Shown piece by piece: positions 1 to 9,050 of a DNA stretch of 64,000 bases. Each line of letters begins with the position of its first letter. Position 1 is the stretch's first letter. The position numbers were made by a program, and so were the translations under genes. A model generated the notes under the pieces. The model did not search any database, was not told the DNA's origin, and saw only the letters and a program-made list of their open reading frames with translations. The stretch covers positions 130,563 through 194,562 of the forward strand of contig NZ_JBLZNC010000008.1 in NCBI RefSeq assembly GCF_048553715.1. Reading direction: 5' to 3'. This stretch comes from Sagittula sp048553715 (lineage in GTDB: Bacteria > Pseudomonadota > Alphaproteobacteria > Rhodobacterales > Rhodobacteraceae).

Positions 1-1376
1 TATCCGACAGCTTTGTCCCCGAGGCACGCGCCATTCGCGGCCTGTGGCCAGAGCCGCTACAGGTGACGGTCGACGGCACAGAACAAAGGTTTTACGCCCC
101 GCGCGGTGCGGGGGTGGGGGGCAGTTCGGTGTTCTATGCGGCCACGCTGGAACGCCCCGAACGCCACGACCTTGAAGAGGTCCCCGACCGCGCCCATCCC
201 ACCGGCGGTTGGCCCGTGGGCTTCGACGGGTTCGCGCCCTACTTCGCGCGGGCGGCGCAGATGTACCGCGTCTATGGCACGCCGGACCCGCTTTCCCCCG
301 AGGTGCCGCTGCCCTTGCGTGATCCGCCTGCGCCCAGCGCTGTCGAAACCGCCCTGATGGATGGGCTGCGCGCGCGGGGGCTGCATCCGTATCACGCCCA
401 CACGGCTGTTGAACGTCTGGATGGATGCGCCATGTGTCTGGGTCACAAATGCCCGCGCGCCTGCAAGATGGATGGCCGCTCCGCCGGGGTGGAGCCTGCA
501 TTGGCCACGGGGCGCGCCGCGTTGATCACGGGGGCCGAGGTGACCCGTATCCTCAGCGATGGCCCCGAGGTGACGGGGGTCGAGCTGCGCCATCAGGGGG
601 CGGTGCATCACCTGCAGGCCAAACACTATGTCCTTGCGGCGGGGGCGCTGGCCTCTCCCGTGTTGCTGTTGCAATCGGCCTGTACCGCGTGGCCCAAGGG
701 GCTGGCCAATGGTAGCGGGCTGGTCGGGCGCAACCTGATGTTCCACCTCAACGAGATGTTTGCCCTGTGGCCCGGTGTCGACGGTCCCGCGACCAAGGCA
801 GTGTCCCTGCGGGATCTGTATCACCGCGACGGGCAGCGGCTGGGCACGGTGCAGGCCATGGGCATTCGCGCCTCTTACGGAGAGATCGTGTTCTACCTCA
901 ACCGGATGCTGTCCGCACGCGGGCTGGACCGGCTGCACCCGTTCAGCCGCCTGCCTGCCGCGATTGCTGCGCGGATGCTGGGGTCGGCGCAGTTGTTTGT
1001 CGGTCTGATGGAGGATCTGCCCTACGCCGACAACCGCGTGCAACAGGATGGATCTGTCGTCTACCACATCAGTGACGAGTTGCGGCAGCGGCGGCGCGCC
1101 TTTCGTCGTGCGATCCGCCGTAGCTTTCCACGCAAGCGCATGATGCTGGGCGTGCAGCCTGAACTGAACTGGGGCCACCCCTGTGGCACGCTGCGCTTCG
1201 GGACTGATCCGGCGCAGTCGGTTTTGATCCCGCAGGGCCGTGCGCATGGGCTGCGCAATCTTTGGGTGTCGGATGCCTCGTTTATGCCGACCTCCATGGG
1301 GGTTAATCCCAGTCTGACAATTGCCGCACAGGCGTTGCGTGTGGCCGATGCGATGGAACAAAACCTATGCGGATAA
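1..1376 (+). CDS. GMC family oxidoreductase, 5'-truncated by window edge
   Basis: FAD-dependent alcohol/sugar-type oxidoreductase of the GMC (glucose-methanol-choline) family. The frame is already open at base 3, so the true start and the N-terminal Rossmann FAD motif lie outside the window; 457 residues are visible. Family signs are the GAGVGGSSVFYAAT stretch near base 110, the C-terminal GHPCGTLRFG stretch carrying the catalytic-type His, and the closing NPSLTIAAQALRVADAM. An unusual Cys cluster (C-x2-C-x4-C-x3-C, bases about 424-470) lies mid-protein, possibly binding metal or Fe-S. The stop overlaps the next gene by 10 bp. Next to polysaccharide genes it may oxidise a sugar or alcohol group, but the substrate is unknown. 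Confidence 0.85.
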   Translation, partial: SDSFVPEARAIRGLWPEPLQVTVDGTEQRFYAPRGAGVGGSSVFYAATLERPERHDLEEVPDRAHPTGGWPVGFDGFAPYFARAAQMYRVYGTPDPLSPEVPLPLRDPPAPSAVETALMDGLRARGLHPYHAHTAVERLDGCAMCLGHKCPRACKMDGRSAGVEPALATGRAALITGAEVTRILSDGPEVTGVELRHQGAVHHLQAKHYVLAAGALASPVLLLQSACTAWPKGLANGSGLVGRNLMFHLNEMFALWPGVDGPATKAVSLRDLYHRDGQRLGTVQAMGIRASYGEIVFYLNRMLSARGLDRLHPFSRLPAAIAARMLGSAQLFVGLMEDLPYADNRVQQDGSVVYHISDELRQRRRAFRRAIRRSFPRKRMMLGVQPELNWGHPCGTLRFGTDPAQSVLIPQGRAHGLRNLWVSDASFMPTSMGVNPSLTIAAQALRVADAMEQNLCG

Positions 1377-2128
1377 CCCCAGAGGATGGCGTGATCGTGG
1401 TGACCGGCGCGGGCAGCGGTCTGGGCCGGTCGATGGCACGTGCGTTTTGTGCGCGAGGGTTTCGCGTGGCGGGATTGGGCCGCCGCCCCGAGGCGTTGGA
1501 GCAAACGGGCAGCGGGCTGGAGGGTTTCCGCGCCCATCCGGTGGATGTTGCGGATGCTCAGGCGGTGCGAGAGGTCTTTGCCGTTCTGGGGCCGGTCGCG
1601 GTCTTGGTGAACAACGCCGCAGTCTATCCGCACCGCGACTTTCTGGAGGAGACCGGCGAAAGCTTTGCCGCCACCATGGGGATCAATCTGGGCGGTGTGG
1701 TGAACTGTTCGCGCGCGGCGCTGACCACAATGGTTGACGCGGGGCAGGGGCGCATCCTGAATGTGGCGACCTTTGCGGATCTCAACCCGTTGCCCACCAG
1801 CGCGGCCTATTCCGTGTCCAAGGGGGCGGCGCGTATCCTGACCCGCGCGCTGATCGCAGATCTGGCGGACCGTTTTCCGGATATCGTGATCTCTGACTGG
1901 ATGCCGGGGATGCTGGCCACGCAGATGGGAATCCCCGAGGGCACTGATCCGGATGTCTCTGCCGAGTGGGGCGTGGCGCAGGCTTTGTCGCGTGATCCGT
2001 CGCTCATGGGGGCCGTGTTCGAGATGGACCGCGAGATCCTGCCGCCGCGCAGTCTAAAGGGGCGGGTCAAGGATCTGCTGTTGATGCAGCGCCGCAAAGC
2101 CCGCCACATTGCGGATCTGTCACAGTAA
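1367..2128 (+). CDS. SDR family NAD(P)-dependent oxidoreductase
   Basis: Classical short-chain dehydrogenase/reductase, 253 aa. The nucleotide-binding TGAGSGLG is at residues 13-20, NNAA near residue 83, and the catalytic Y-x3-K is Y148/K152 within AAYSVSKGAA. The start ATG lies inside the end of the GMC gene (10-bp overlap), so the two are probably translationally coupled and may catalyse successive redox steps on one substrate. The 3' end overlaps the convergent glycosyltransferase by 9 bp. Substrate not predictable. Confidence 0.9.
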   Translation: MRITPEDGVIVVTGAGSGLGRSMARAFCARGFRVAGLGRRPEALEQTGSGLEGFRAHPVDVADAQAVREVFAVLGPVAVLVNNAAVYPHRDFLEETGESFAATMGINLGGVVNCSRAALTTMVDAGQGRILNVATFADLNPLPTSAAYSVSKGAARILTRALIADLADRFPDIVISDWMPGMLATQMGIPEGTDPDVSAEWGVAQALSRDPSLMGAVFEMDREILPPRSLKGRVKDLLLMQRRKARHIADLSQ

Positions 2129-3409
2129 CACGGGTTTGGGGGCGGTCGCGCCGTCCAGCACCCAGTCGTAGACGGCGCGCACCTGTTCCGCCTTGCGCGC
2201 CCAGACAAAGTGGTCTTGCACCCGCTGGAACGCAGCTTCGGCCAAGGGATGCAACTGCGCGGGGTCCTGACTTAGCGCCAGAAGCTGCGCGCGGAATGCC
2301 TCGATAATCTCTGCGCGGGTGCCGATGGGGGTTTTGATGCCGGTTGTGGCGTCGACCAGCTCTCCGGGACCGGCGTAGTCGACGATCAAGGGCGGCACGC
2401 CCAGCGCCATCGCCTCCAGGACAACACCACCGCCAAATTCGCGGATCGAGGGGAAGGCAAAGACGTGGCTTTGGCACAGGATGTCCTGCACCGCATCATG
2501 CGCCTGCCAGCCGTGAAAGATGATCTGCTCCGTCACGCCCAACCGGTCGGCCAAGGCGCGCAAATCCGCCATCATGGGACCATCGCCGATGATATCTAGC
2601 ACCATCGCCTTGGCGCGCAGCACGGGGGCTGCGGCCTCGATCAGCATGTCAGGCCCCTTGTAGGGCACCAGACGTCCGAGAAAGCTGGCGCGCAGCGGCC
2701 CCTTGGGCGGCCGGGCGCGTCGGTTGAACCGCGCAGGATCGATGCCGTTTTCGGGCAGATACAGGATCTTTCCCTGATGACGCTCGGGCATGTCAGAGGC
2801 GGTAAACCGGCTGCCCGCCAGAATGGCGCTGGCCTGATCCAGCGTGGCCTTGGCCCCCGGCAACAGTTTGTAGGCCCGGCGCAGCGGGGCAAGGAATTCC
2901 TTTTCGGCGCGGCGGATGTCGTCAAACCCCTCCGGCCAAGGGACACCGCCATTCAACGGGCCAAGGACAAAGGGCACGCCGACCTTGGCGCAGCGTCCCG
3001 CCAATGACGAGGCAGACGTCGGGGACAGCGGGGTGATCCGGTGCACGATGTCATAATCGCCACGCGTGATGGCGCAGCCGAACTGTTGCCAGACGAGCCG
3101 TTCAAAATACGGGTAGCTGAGCGCGTTGACCGCCTGCACGATGGTCCAGCCCTTGCCCTCGCCCATGCGCAGCTTTTCCGCCAGCTTCCACATCGGCTTG
3201 GCAAAGGTTTCAGAATCGATGGCGGTGAAATCTACACCCTCGGTCAGGCCTGCGCGGACAATGGCATCGCGGTTGCGGATCTGCGTGACCAGATGCACAT
3301 CCGCCATGTCGCGCAGCGCATGGGCCAGCGACCAGCCGACCAACGGCACAGACACCCATTCGGGATTGGCCGCTTCGGCGATGGCAAGAATGCGGGGACG
3401 GCGGGTCAT
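2120..3409 (-). CDS. GT4-family glycosyltransferase
   Basis: Predicted cytoplasmic retaining glycosyltransferase (GT-B fold, group 1), 429 aa. GT4 signs are PENGIDPARF, the donor-domain opening FLGRLVPYKGPDMLIEAA and the nucleotide-sugar EX7E-type region FPSIREFGGGVVLEAMALG. The start MTRRPRILAIAEAAN is chosen because its ATG overlaps the upstream polymerase stop as ATGA; the frame is open upstream but that part reads as out-of-frame polymerase. It forms an operon with the polymerase-like gene and converges on the SDR with a 9-bp overlap. Likely role: adding a sugar during exopolysaccharide or O-antigen assembly; sugar unknown. Confidence 0.88.
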   Translation of the reverse strand: MTRRPRILAIAEAANPEWVSVPLVGWSLAHALRDMADVHLVTQIRNRDAIVRAGLTEGVDFTAIDSETFAKPMWKLAEKLRMGEGKGWTIVQAVNALSYPYFERLVWQQFGCAITRGDYDIVHRITPLSPTSASSLAGRCAKVGVPFVLGPLNGGVPWPEGFDDIRRAEKEFLAPLRRAYKLLPGAKATLDQASAILAGSRFTASDMPERHQGKILYLPENGIDPARFNRRARPPKGPLRASFLGRLVPYKGPDMLIEAAAPVLRAKAMVLDIIGDGPMMADLRALADRLGVTEQIIFHGWQAHDAVQDILCQSHVFAFPSIREFGGGVVLEAMALGVPPLIVDYAGPGELVDATTGIKTPIGTRAEIIEAFRAQLLALSQDPAQLHPLAEAAFQRVQDHFVWARKAEQVRAVYDWVLDGATAPKPVLL

Positions 3410-4818
3410 TGCAGGATCGGCTTCCAGTTCAGTGTGGCGCGTTGCAGGCGCGGTGCCTTCAGCCGGACGGCGCGCAGATGTTCCGCATAGCCCAGAAGCG
3501 CCCCGCACAACAGCCAGGTCAGCGGGGTGATCGTGGCATTTGGCACCATATCCGCAAGGTTCAGCGCCAGCAGAATGGCCAGCGGCCCCACCAGGGGCGA
3601 GACAGGCGCGCTTTCGATGGTTGCAGACAGGCGGACCTCGCGCGCGATCAGCACCAGCGGCAACAGGATCAAACCGAATTCGGCGGCAAATCCGACCCAT
3701 CCGTAGACGCCGATGGTGATGATCCAGCGTCCGTCGGTCACGGTCAGGATAAAGCCCGTGACAGGGTCGAGAATGTGGTTGCGCCCCCAACTGCCCCAGC
3801 CAAACAGCGGCTTTAGATAGGCGCGATCCAGCAGGGTGTTTTCGTTGGTAAAGCGGAACTCCAGCGATGCCGCACGGTCCGGATCAATGGCTGCGGCCCG
3901 CGCCAGCAGCGCATCCTCGGGGATCAGGGCGGCGCCTTTCAGGATCGGGTAGGTCAGGGCAATCAAGCCGATAACGATGGCAACGCGCACCTGCCAGCGC
4001 ACCGGCAGCAGCACCACAATCGGCGCGGCCACCACGAAAAAGATCATCGCCCCCAGCGATTTTGCCAGCACAAGAATGACGGACAGATACAGCGCCGCCA
4101 GCAAATAGCGCGTGCCGTGTTTCCCGGGGCTAAGCCGCCACAATCCCCAAGCGGCGGTCACCGCCATAAAGGTATAAAACGCAACCCACAGCCCGTGGTA
4201 CAAAAAGACCACCGGGCGGTAGCCGCCAAAGCGGATGCTTTGCCCGAAGTAATGCTGATAGTACCCGTAAATCCACATGTTGAGCTGTGGCGACAAGCGG
4301 ATTTCGATCAGCATCAGGACCGAATAGACCAACCCCGCGATCATCAATGCCTTGAGCAGGTCGCGCTGGGCACCGCCGGAGGCAAGGAACTGGCGCGCCA
4401 TCAGGAAGGGCAGCAAAAGCAGGAATTGCTGGACCGTCAGCGCAATCATGTCCTTTAGCCCCAGTCCGGGCAGGCCGACCTCGCCCCAGAACACCGGATC
4501 GCCGTTGGTCAGCACGGTCAGGATGGGCGAGAACACAAAGACCAGCACCAGCGCCTTGCCCAGAATGGATTGCGGCAGCAGATCGGCGGTGAGCTCGCGC
4601 CGGTAGATCACCGTCAGAAAGGCCACCAGCGCGGGGATGTTGTGCTTTGTCAGCGGGGGGGCTGCGGGCAGGTCAAAAACCGCAGGCGGTTCGGGCAGAA
4701 AAAGATACCCGATCAGGATTGCCCAGATCAGCGCCTTACCCACGGGCAGACGGCCAAACAGCGCCATCACCACGAAGGGAAAGCAGGCAAGAGCGAGAAA
4801 GGCGATCGGGTTGGGCAT
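3406..4818 (-). CDS. O-antigen ligase/polymerase-like polytopic membrane protein
   Basis: Integral membrane protein, 470 aa, with about ten or more hydrophobic segments, resembling the Wzy/WaaL (O-antigen polymerase/ligase) superfamily. One long extracytoplasmic loop (about residues 315-365, containing NTLLDRAYLKPLFGWGSWGRN) has the FGWGxWGRN-type motif often seen in roseobacter EPS polymerases. Start MPNPIAFLALA is the first Met before the first membrane span; the frame extends upstream to 5346 but that stretch is antisense to another gene. Its stop overlaps the next glycosyltransferase start (ATGA). Probably polymerises repeat units of a surface polysaccharide; polymerase versus ligase cannot be settled. 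Confidence 0.8.
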   Translation of the reverse strand: MPNPIAFLALACFPFVVMALFGRLPVGKALIWAILIGYLFLPEPPAVFDLPAAPPLTKHNIPALVAFLTVIYRRELTADLLPQSILGKALVLVFVFSPILTVLTNGDPVFWGEVGLPGLGLKDMIALTVQQFLLLLPFLMARQFLASGGAQRDLLKALMIAGLVYSVLMLIEIRLSPQLNMWIYGYYQHYFGQSIRFGGYRPVVFLYHGLWVAFYTFMAVTAAWGLWRLSPGKHGTRYLLAALYLSVILVLAKSLGAMIFFVVAAPIVVLLPVRWQVRVAIVIGLIALTYPILKGAALIPEDALLARAAAIDPDRAASLEFRFTNENTLLDRAYLKPLFGWGSWGRNHILDPVTGFILTVTDGRWIITIGVYGWVGFAAEFGLILLPLVLIAREVRLSATIESAPVSPLVGPLAILLALNLADMVPNATITPLTWLLCGALLGYAEHLRAVRLKAPRLQRATLNWKPILQ

Positions 4819-4904
4819 CGGCGCGCTGGGCCTTTGGATCGGTTTGGGCCGTATTACCACCGGCGCAGGGCAAAGTCGCGTCACCTTTGCGTCGGTTTTG
4901 TGAT

Positions 4905-4921
4905 TGCGGAAACGTTCCGGG
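4905..4921. promoter_or_regulatory. Small palindrome in divergent EPS promoter region
   Basis: CGGAA-ACG-TTCCG (arms 4907-4911 and 4915-4919) lies in the 180-210 bp gap between the divergently transcribed polymerase (minus) and glycosyltransferase (plus) genes. The position suits a shared operator; no family is assigned. Confidence 0.3.
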
Positions 4922-5027
4922 TGGTTTTCGTGCAACTGTTGCTCTGGGTGCGGGCCGACTTCGGGGTCTTGGGTCTGTATCGGTCGAAAGGCTTTGCATG
5001 CTGTTTGGGGGTTTGGTTCAAAGCGGC

Positions 5028-6173
5028 ATGACCCGTTTGCGCATCGCTTATCTCTGCGACATGGATCCGCTGGATACGAACCTGTATTCCGGCGGCAATG
5101 CACGTATGTTTGAGGCGCTGTCGGCGCATGCGGATGTAACGGCTTTGCCGCAGGACTGGGGGATGGCGGATCCGGTACGCCGGGCCATTCTGGCGATGCC
5201 CGACAGAGTGAACCTGCGGGCGCGGTGGCGGGCGCATTACGCGCTGCGAGCGATGACCGCACGGCGGGTTCAAAGCTTTCTGCAGGGCTATGACGTTTTG
5301 TTCGGGGCCTATGCGCTGCACAGTCTGGCGGGGGTGCGGGTGCCATCGGATATGGTCATGGCCTTTACCTCTGACGCGGTGCAGACGGTTTACCGCGAAT
5401 CTGCTGTGGGCGCGGCGCATGGTGGCCGCTCGATGGGGCGCGTGCTGGACCGCTGGACCGAGCGGCGCGAGGCGGCGGTTCTGCGGCGTCTGGATCTGGC
5501 GCTGTGGCCGTCGGACTGGCTGCGCACTGCGGTTGACGAACGCTACGATCTGGCCGCTGGCGTGGGGCATGTGGTGGAATGGGGGGCGAACATTCCGCCG
5601 CTGCCGGATCCGGGGCCTCGGGTCTTGGAGGGCCCGGTGAACCTGCTGGTGATCGGGCGCAATTGGTTTGCCAAGGGCGGGCCTATAGCCTTTGAGGTGC
5701 TGAACATCCTGCGCGGGCATGGGATCGCGGCGCATCTGACGGTGATCGGCTGCACCCCGCCACAGGCACACCGGAACGCGCATGTCACGGTGCACCCGCA
5801 GCTTGATAAATCTGTGCCTGCGGACTTGGCGGTTTTTGATGCGGCACTATCGTCGGCGCATTTCCTCGTCCAGCCATCCTACGAAAGCTACGGTTTCGCC
5901 TTTTGCGAGGCCTCTGCCTACGGCCTGCCGTCTCTGTGTCTGCGCGTGGGCGGGGTGCCGGTGCGGGACGGCGAAAACGGTTATGCCTTGGCAGAAGGGT
6001 CGGGGCCGGATGCCTTTGCCCGCATCATCCGCGATCTGTGGGCCGACCCCGCGCGATATGCCGCGCTCAGCCGGTCAGCGCGCACCACTTATGAGACGCG
6101 GTTGAACTGGGGCGCTTGGGGCAGGCGCGTGATCGACAAACTGCACGATGCGGTGGATCGCAAACGTACATAG
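5028..6173 (+). CDS. GT4-family glycosyltransferase
   Basis: Group 1 glycosyltransferase, 381 aa, GT-B fold. The C-terminal domain shows VNLLVIGRNWFAKGGPIA, then VQPSYESYGFAFCEASAYGLP with the EX7E-like donor-binding region, then RVGGVPVRDGENGYAL. Start MTRLRIAYLCDMDP matches the usual first beta strand; an alternative ATG 30 bp upstream (4998) has a better Shine-Dalgarno (GAAAGG, 6-nt spacing) and could be the real start. Divergent from the polymerase/GT pair, it is probably part of the same EPS locus. Donor and acceptor unknown. Confidence 0.85.
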   Translation: MTRLRIAYLCDMDPLDTNLYSGGNARMFEALSAHADVTALPQDWGMADPVRRAILAMPDRVNLRARWRAHYALRAMTARRVQSFLQGYDVLFGAYALHSLAGVRVPSDMVMAFTSDAVQTVYRESAVGAAHGGRSMGRVLDRWTERREAAVLRRLDLALWPSDWLRTAVDERYDLAAGVGHVVEWGANIPPLPDPGPRVLEGPVNLLVIGRNWFAKGGPIAFEVLNILRGHGIAAHLTVIGCTPPQAHRNAHVTVHPQLDKSVPADLAVFDAALSSAHFLVQPSYESYGFAFCEASAYGLPSLCLRVGGVPVRDGENGYALAEGSGPDAFARIIRDLWADPARYAALSRSARTTYETRLNWGAWGRRVIDKLHDAVDRKRT

Positions 6174-6250
6174 GCAGAGCCTCTTGCGTGGGGCGAGAAT
6201 TGATGCACTATTGATCCATGTCTGGCAAAGCCGGGGCAGGGAGGGTCATC

Positions 6251-9046
6251 ATGCAGCCAAAGGTGGACACGTCGCCACAGGTCTCGGACGAGGTGCGCCA
6301 GACCACCTGCTACATGTGCGCCTGCCGCTGCGGCATCAACGTCCACCTCAAAGGCGGCAAGGTCGCCTATATCGAGGGCAACCGCGACCATCCGGTAAAC
6401 AAGGGCGTTCTTTGCGCCAAAGGGTCCGCCGGGATCATGCAGCACAATTCGCCCGCCCGCCTCCGCGCACCGTTGCGGCGGGTGGGCCCGCGCGGTTCGG
6501 GCGAATTCGAGGAGATATCCTGGGACGAAGCGCTCGACCTTGCGGTGTCCTGGATGAAGCCGCTGCGCGACACCGCACCGGAAAAGCTGGCCTTTTTCAC
6601 GGGGCGGGATCAGTCGCAGTCCCTGACGGGCTGGTGGGCGCAGCAGTTCGGGACACCGAATTTCGCCGCACACGGCGGATTTTGTTCTGTGAATATGGCA
6701 GCTGCGGGCATCTACACGATGGGCGGGGCGTTCTGGGAATTCGGCGCGCCCGACTGGGATCATACCAAGCTGTTCATCCTGTTCGGTGTCGCCGAGGACC
6801 ACGACAGCAATCCGATCAAGATGGGTTTGGGCAAGCTCAAGGCGCGCGGGGCCAAGGTGATCGGCGTCAATCCGGTGCGCTCGGGGTATAATGCCATTGC
6901 CGATGAATGGGTGGGCATCACGCCGGGGACAGATGGGCTTTTGATCCTATCTTTGGTCCACTGCCTGCTGCGGGCCGGGCGGATCGACGTGGAGTACCTG
7001 ACACGTTACACCGACGCGCCTTTGCTGATTGATTGTGACCCGAAATCGGACAGTTACGGGTTGTTGCTGCGCGATACGCAGGGGCGGGCGCAGGTGGTGG
7101 ATCGCGCCACCGGGCGGGCCGTGCCCGTCGACACAGCGGGGGTCGCGGCCGATCCCGGCGGGCAGGTCCGTCAGGCGGGGCTGACCCATGTGACCGTGCT
7201 GCACCGGCTGGCCGAAACCTATCTAAAGCCTGAATACGCGCCCGAGGCGGTCGCCAGCCGTTGCGGGGTGCCCGCCGAACAGATCCACGCCTTGGCCGGC
7301 CAGATCGCGCGCGCCGCCTTTGAGGATCCGGTGGTGATCGATCAACCATGGACTGACTGGCATGGCGTGCAGCATAACAAGATGGTCGGGCGCGGGGTGG
7401 CCTTTCATGCGATGCGCGGGATTTCCGCCCATGCCAACGGCTTTCAGACCGCGCGGGCGCTGCATATGCTGCAGATCCTTCTGGGCGCGGTTGAGACGCC
7501 GGGGGGCATGCGGTTCAAGCCGCCCTATCCCAAACCGGCAGACGCCCACCCCAAACCCCATGCGCAGGCGCGTGCAGGCCAGCCGCTGGACGGGCCGCCG
7601 CTGGGCTATCCCATGGGGCCCGAAGATCTGGCCGTGGACGATGCCGGAGCCCCCCTGCGCATCGACAAGGCATTCAGCTGGGAAAATCCGCTGTCGGTCC
7701 ATGGGCTGATGCATATGGTGATCTCCAACGCCGTGGCGGGCGATCCCTACCGCATCGATACGCTGTTTTTGTACATGGCGAATATGGCGTGGAATTCGTC
7801 GATGAACACGCGCGGCGTGATGGAAATGCTGTCGCGCACTGATGAGACCGGCGCCTATGTGATCCCGCGCATCATCTACTCCGATGCCTATTCGTCTGAA
7901 ATGGTGGCCTATGCGGATCTGATCCTGCCCGACACCACCTATCTGGAGCGGCATGACTGCATTTCCCTGCTGGACCGTCCGGTGTCCGAGCCTGATGCAG
8001 CGGCAGACGCCATCCGCTGGCCGGTTGTCGCGCCAGACCGCGATGTGCGGGGCTTTCAATCGGTGCTGCTGGATCTGGGGGCGCGGATGGGGCTGCCGGG
8101 GATGGTGCAGCCGGACGGCACCGCCACCTATGCCGATTACGCCGACTATATCATGCGCCACGAACGCCGCCCCGGTGTCGGGCCGCTGGCCGGTTGGCGC
8201 ATGGGGGACGGCGGCGTGCAACACGGGCGCGGTGCGCCCAATGCCGCGCAGATCGACAGCTACGTGGCCAATGGCGGCTTTTGCGAAATGCACCTCCCCG
8301 AAGAGGCGCGCTATTTCAAGCCGTGGAACGCCGCCTATCAGGCGTGGGCGGTCCAGACCGGCCTGCAGGATGCACCGTCCCCCTATCGGTTTACCCTGTA
8401 TTCCGAGCCGCTGCGCCGCTTCCAGCGCGCCGCCGAAGGGCATGGAGATCTGCAGCCGCCCGACCATCTGCGCGCGCCCTTGGCGGCGGCGATGACCCCC
8501 TTGCCAGAATGGACAGCACCCCCCGCGCCACAGGGCTATCCGCTGCACGCTTTGACCCAACGCCCGATGGCGATGTACCACAGTTGGGGCAGTCAGAACG
8601 CATGGCTGCGCCAGATCCATGGCCACAACCCGATGTATCTTCCCACGGCGGTGATGCGTGAACATGGCTTGCGGGATGGCGATTGGGCGCGTGTGACATC
8701 GCCGCATGGTCAGGTGACCGTGCCGGTGGCGGAAATGGCGGCGCTGAACCCCAATACCATCTGGACATGGAACGCGATCGGCAAACGCGCCGGCGCCTGG
8801 GCGTTGTCCGAGGATGCGCCTGAGGCCAAAAAAGGGTTCCTGCTGAACCATCTGATCCACGAGCTTTTGCCGCCAAAAGGGGACGGGCTGCGCTGGTCCA
8901 ATTCGGACCCGGTGACGGGGCAGGCGGCTTGGTTTGATCTGCGGGTGCGGATCGAGAAATCCGCGCCGCCCACCAATCCGATCCCGCCACAGTCGAGCCC
9001 GGTGCCCGCGCCCCCCACCGATGTGCGCTGGCAGGTAAAGGATTGA
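6251..9046 (+). CDS. soeA: Molybdopterin oxidoreductase catalytic subunit, probable sulfite dehydrogenase SoeA
   Basis: Large Mo-bis(MGD) subunit of the DMSO-reductase superfamily, 931 aa. An N-terminal [4Fe-4S] motif CYMCACRCG gives C20/C23/C27 plus C55 (GVLCAKGS); no Tat signal is seen, implying a cytoplasm-facing enzyme as known for SoeABC, which oxidises sulfite to sulfate and passes electrons to the quinone pool. Start 6251 follows a strong GGGAGG Shine-Dalgarno (about 6238-6244); an in-frame ATG at 6218 lacks one. The order soeA-soeB-soeC with an NrfD/DmsC-type anchor supports SoeABC over soluble molybdoenzymes. A polysulfide/thiosulfate reductase-like role cannot be excluded from sequence alone. 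Confidence 0.85.
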   Translation: MQPKVDTSPQVSDEVRQTTCYMCACRCGINVHLKGGKVAYIEGNRDHPVNKGVLCAKGSAGIMQHNSPARLRAPLRRVGPRGSGEFEEISWDEALDLAVSWMKPLRDTAPEKLAFFTGRDQSQSLTGWWAQQFGTPNFAAHGGFCSVNMAAAGIYTMGGAFWEFGAPDWDHTKLFILFGVAEDHDSNPIKMGLGKLKARGAKVIGVNPVRSGYNAIADEWVGITPGTDGLLILSLVHCLLRAGRIDVEYLTRYTDAPLLIDCDPKSDSYGLLLRDTQGRAQVVDRATGRAVPVDTAGVAADPGGQVRQAGLTHVTVLHRLAETYLKPEYAPEAVASRCGVPAEQIHALAGQIARAAFEDPVVIDQPWTDWHGVQHNKMVGRGVAFHAMRGISAHANGFQTARALHMLQILLGAVETPGGMRFKPPYPKPADAHPKPHAQARAGQPLDGPPLGYPMGPEDLAVDDAGAPLRIDKAFSWENPLSVHGLMHMVISNAVAGDPYRIDTLFLYMANMAWNSSMNTRGVMEMLSRTDETGAYVIPRIIYSDAYSSEMVAYADLILPDTTYLERHDCISLLDRPVSEPDAAADAIRWPVVAPDRDVRGFQSVLLDLGARMGLPGMVQPDGTATYADYADYIMRHERRPGVGPLAGWRMGDGGVQHGRGAPNAAQIDSYVANGGFCEMHLPEEARYFKPWNAAYQAWAVQTGLQDAPSPYRFTLYSEPLRRFQRAAEGHGDLQPPDHLRAPLAAAMTPLPEWTAPPAPQGYPLHALTQRPMAMYHSWGSQNAWLRQIHGHNPMYLPTAVMREHGLRDGDWARVTSPHGQVTVPVAEMAALNPNTIWTWNAIGKRAGAWALSEDAPEAKKGFLLNHLIHELLPPKGDGLRWSNSDPVTGQAAWFDLRVRIEKSAPPTNPIPPQSSPVPAPPTDVRWQVKD

Positions 9047-9050
9047 TGCC

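Noticed and set aside
4647..5027. Plus-strand frame extending the second glycosyltransferase upstream by about 125 codons
   Set aside because: Arg/Ser-rich nonsense opposite the polymerase N-terminus; GT4 homology begins at MTRLRIAYLC.
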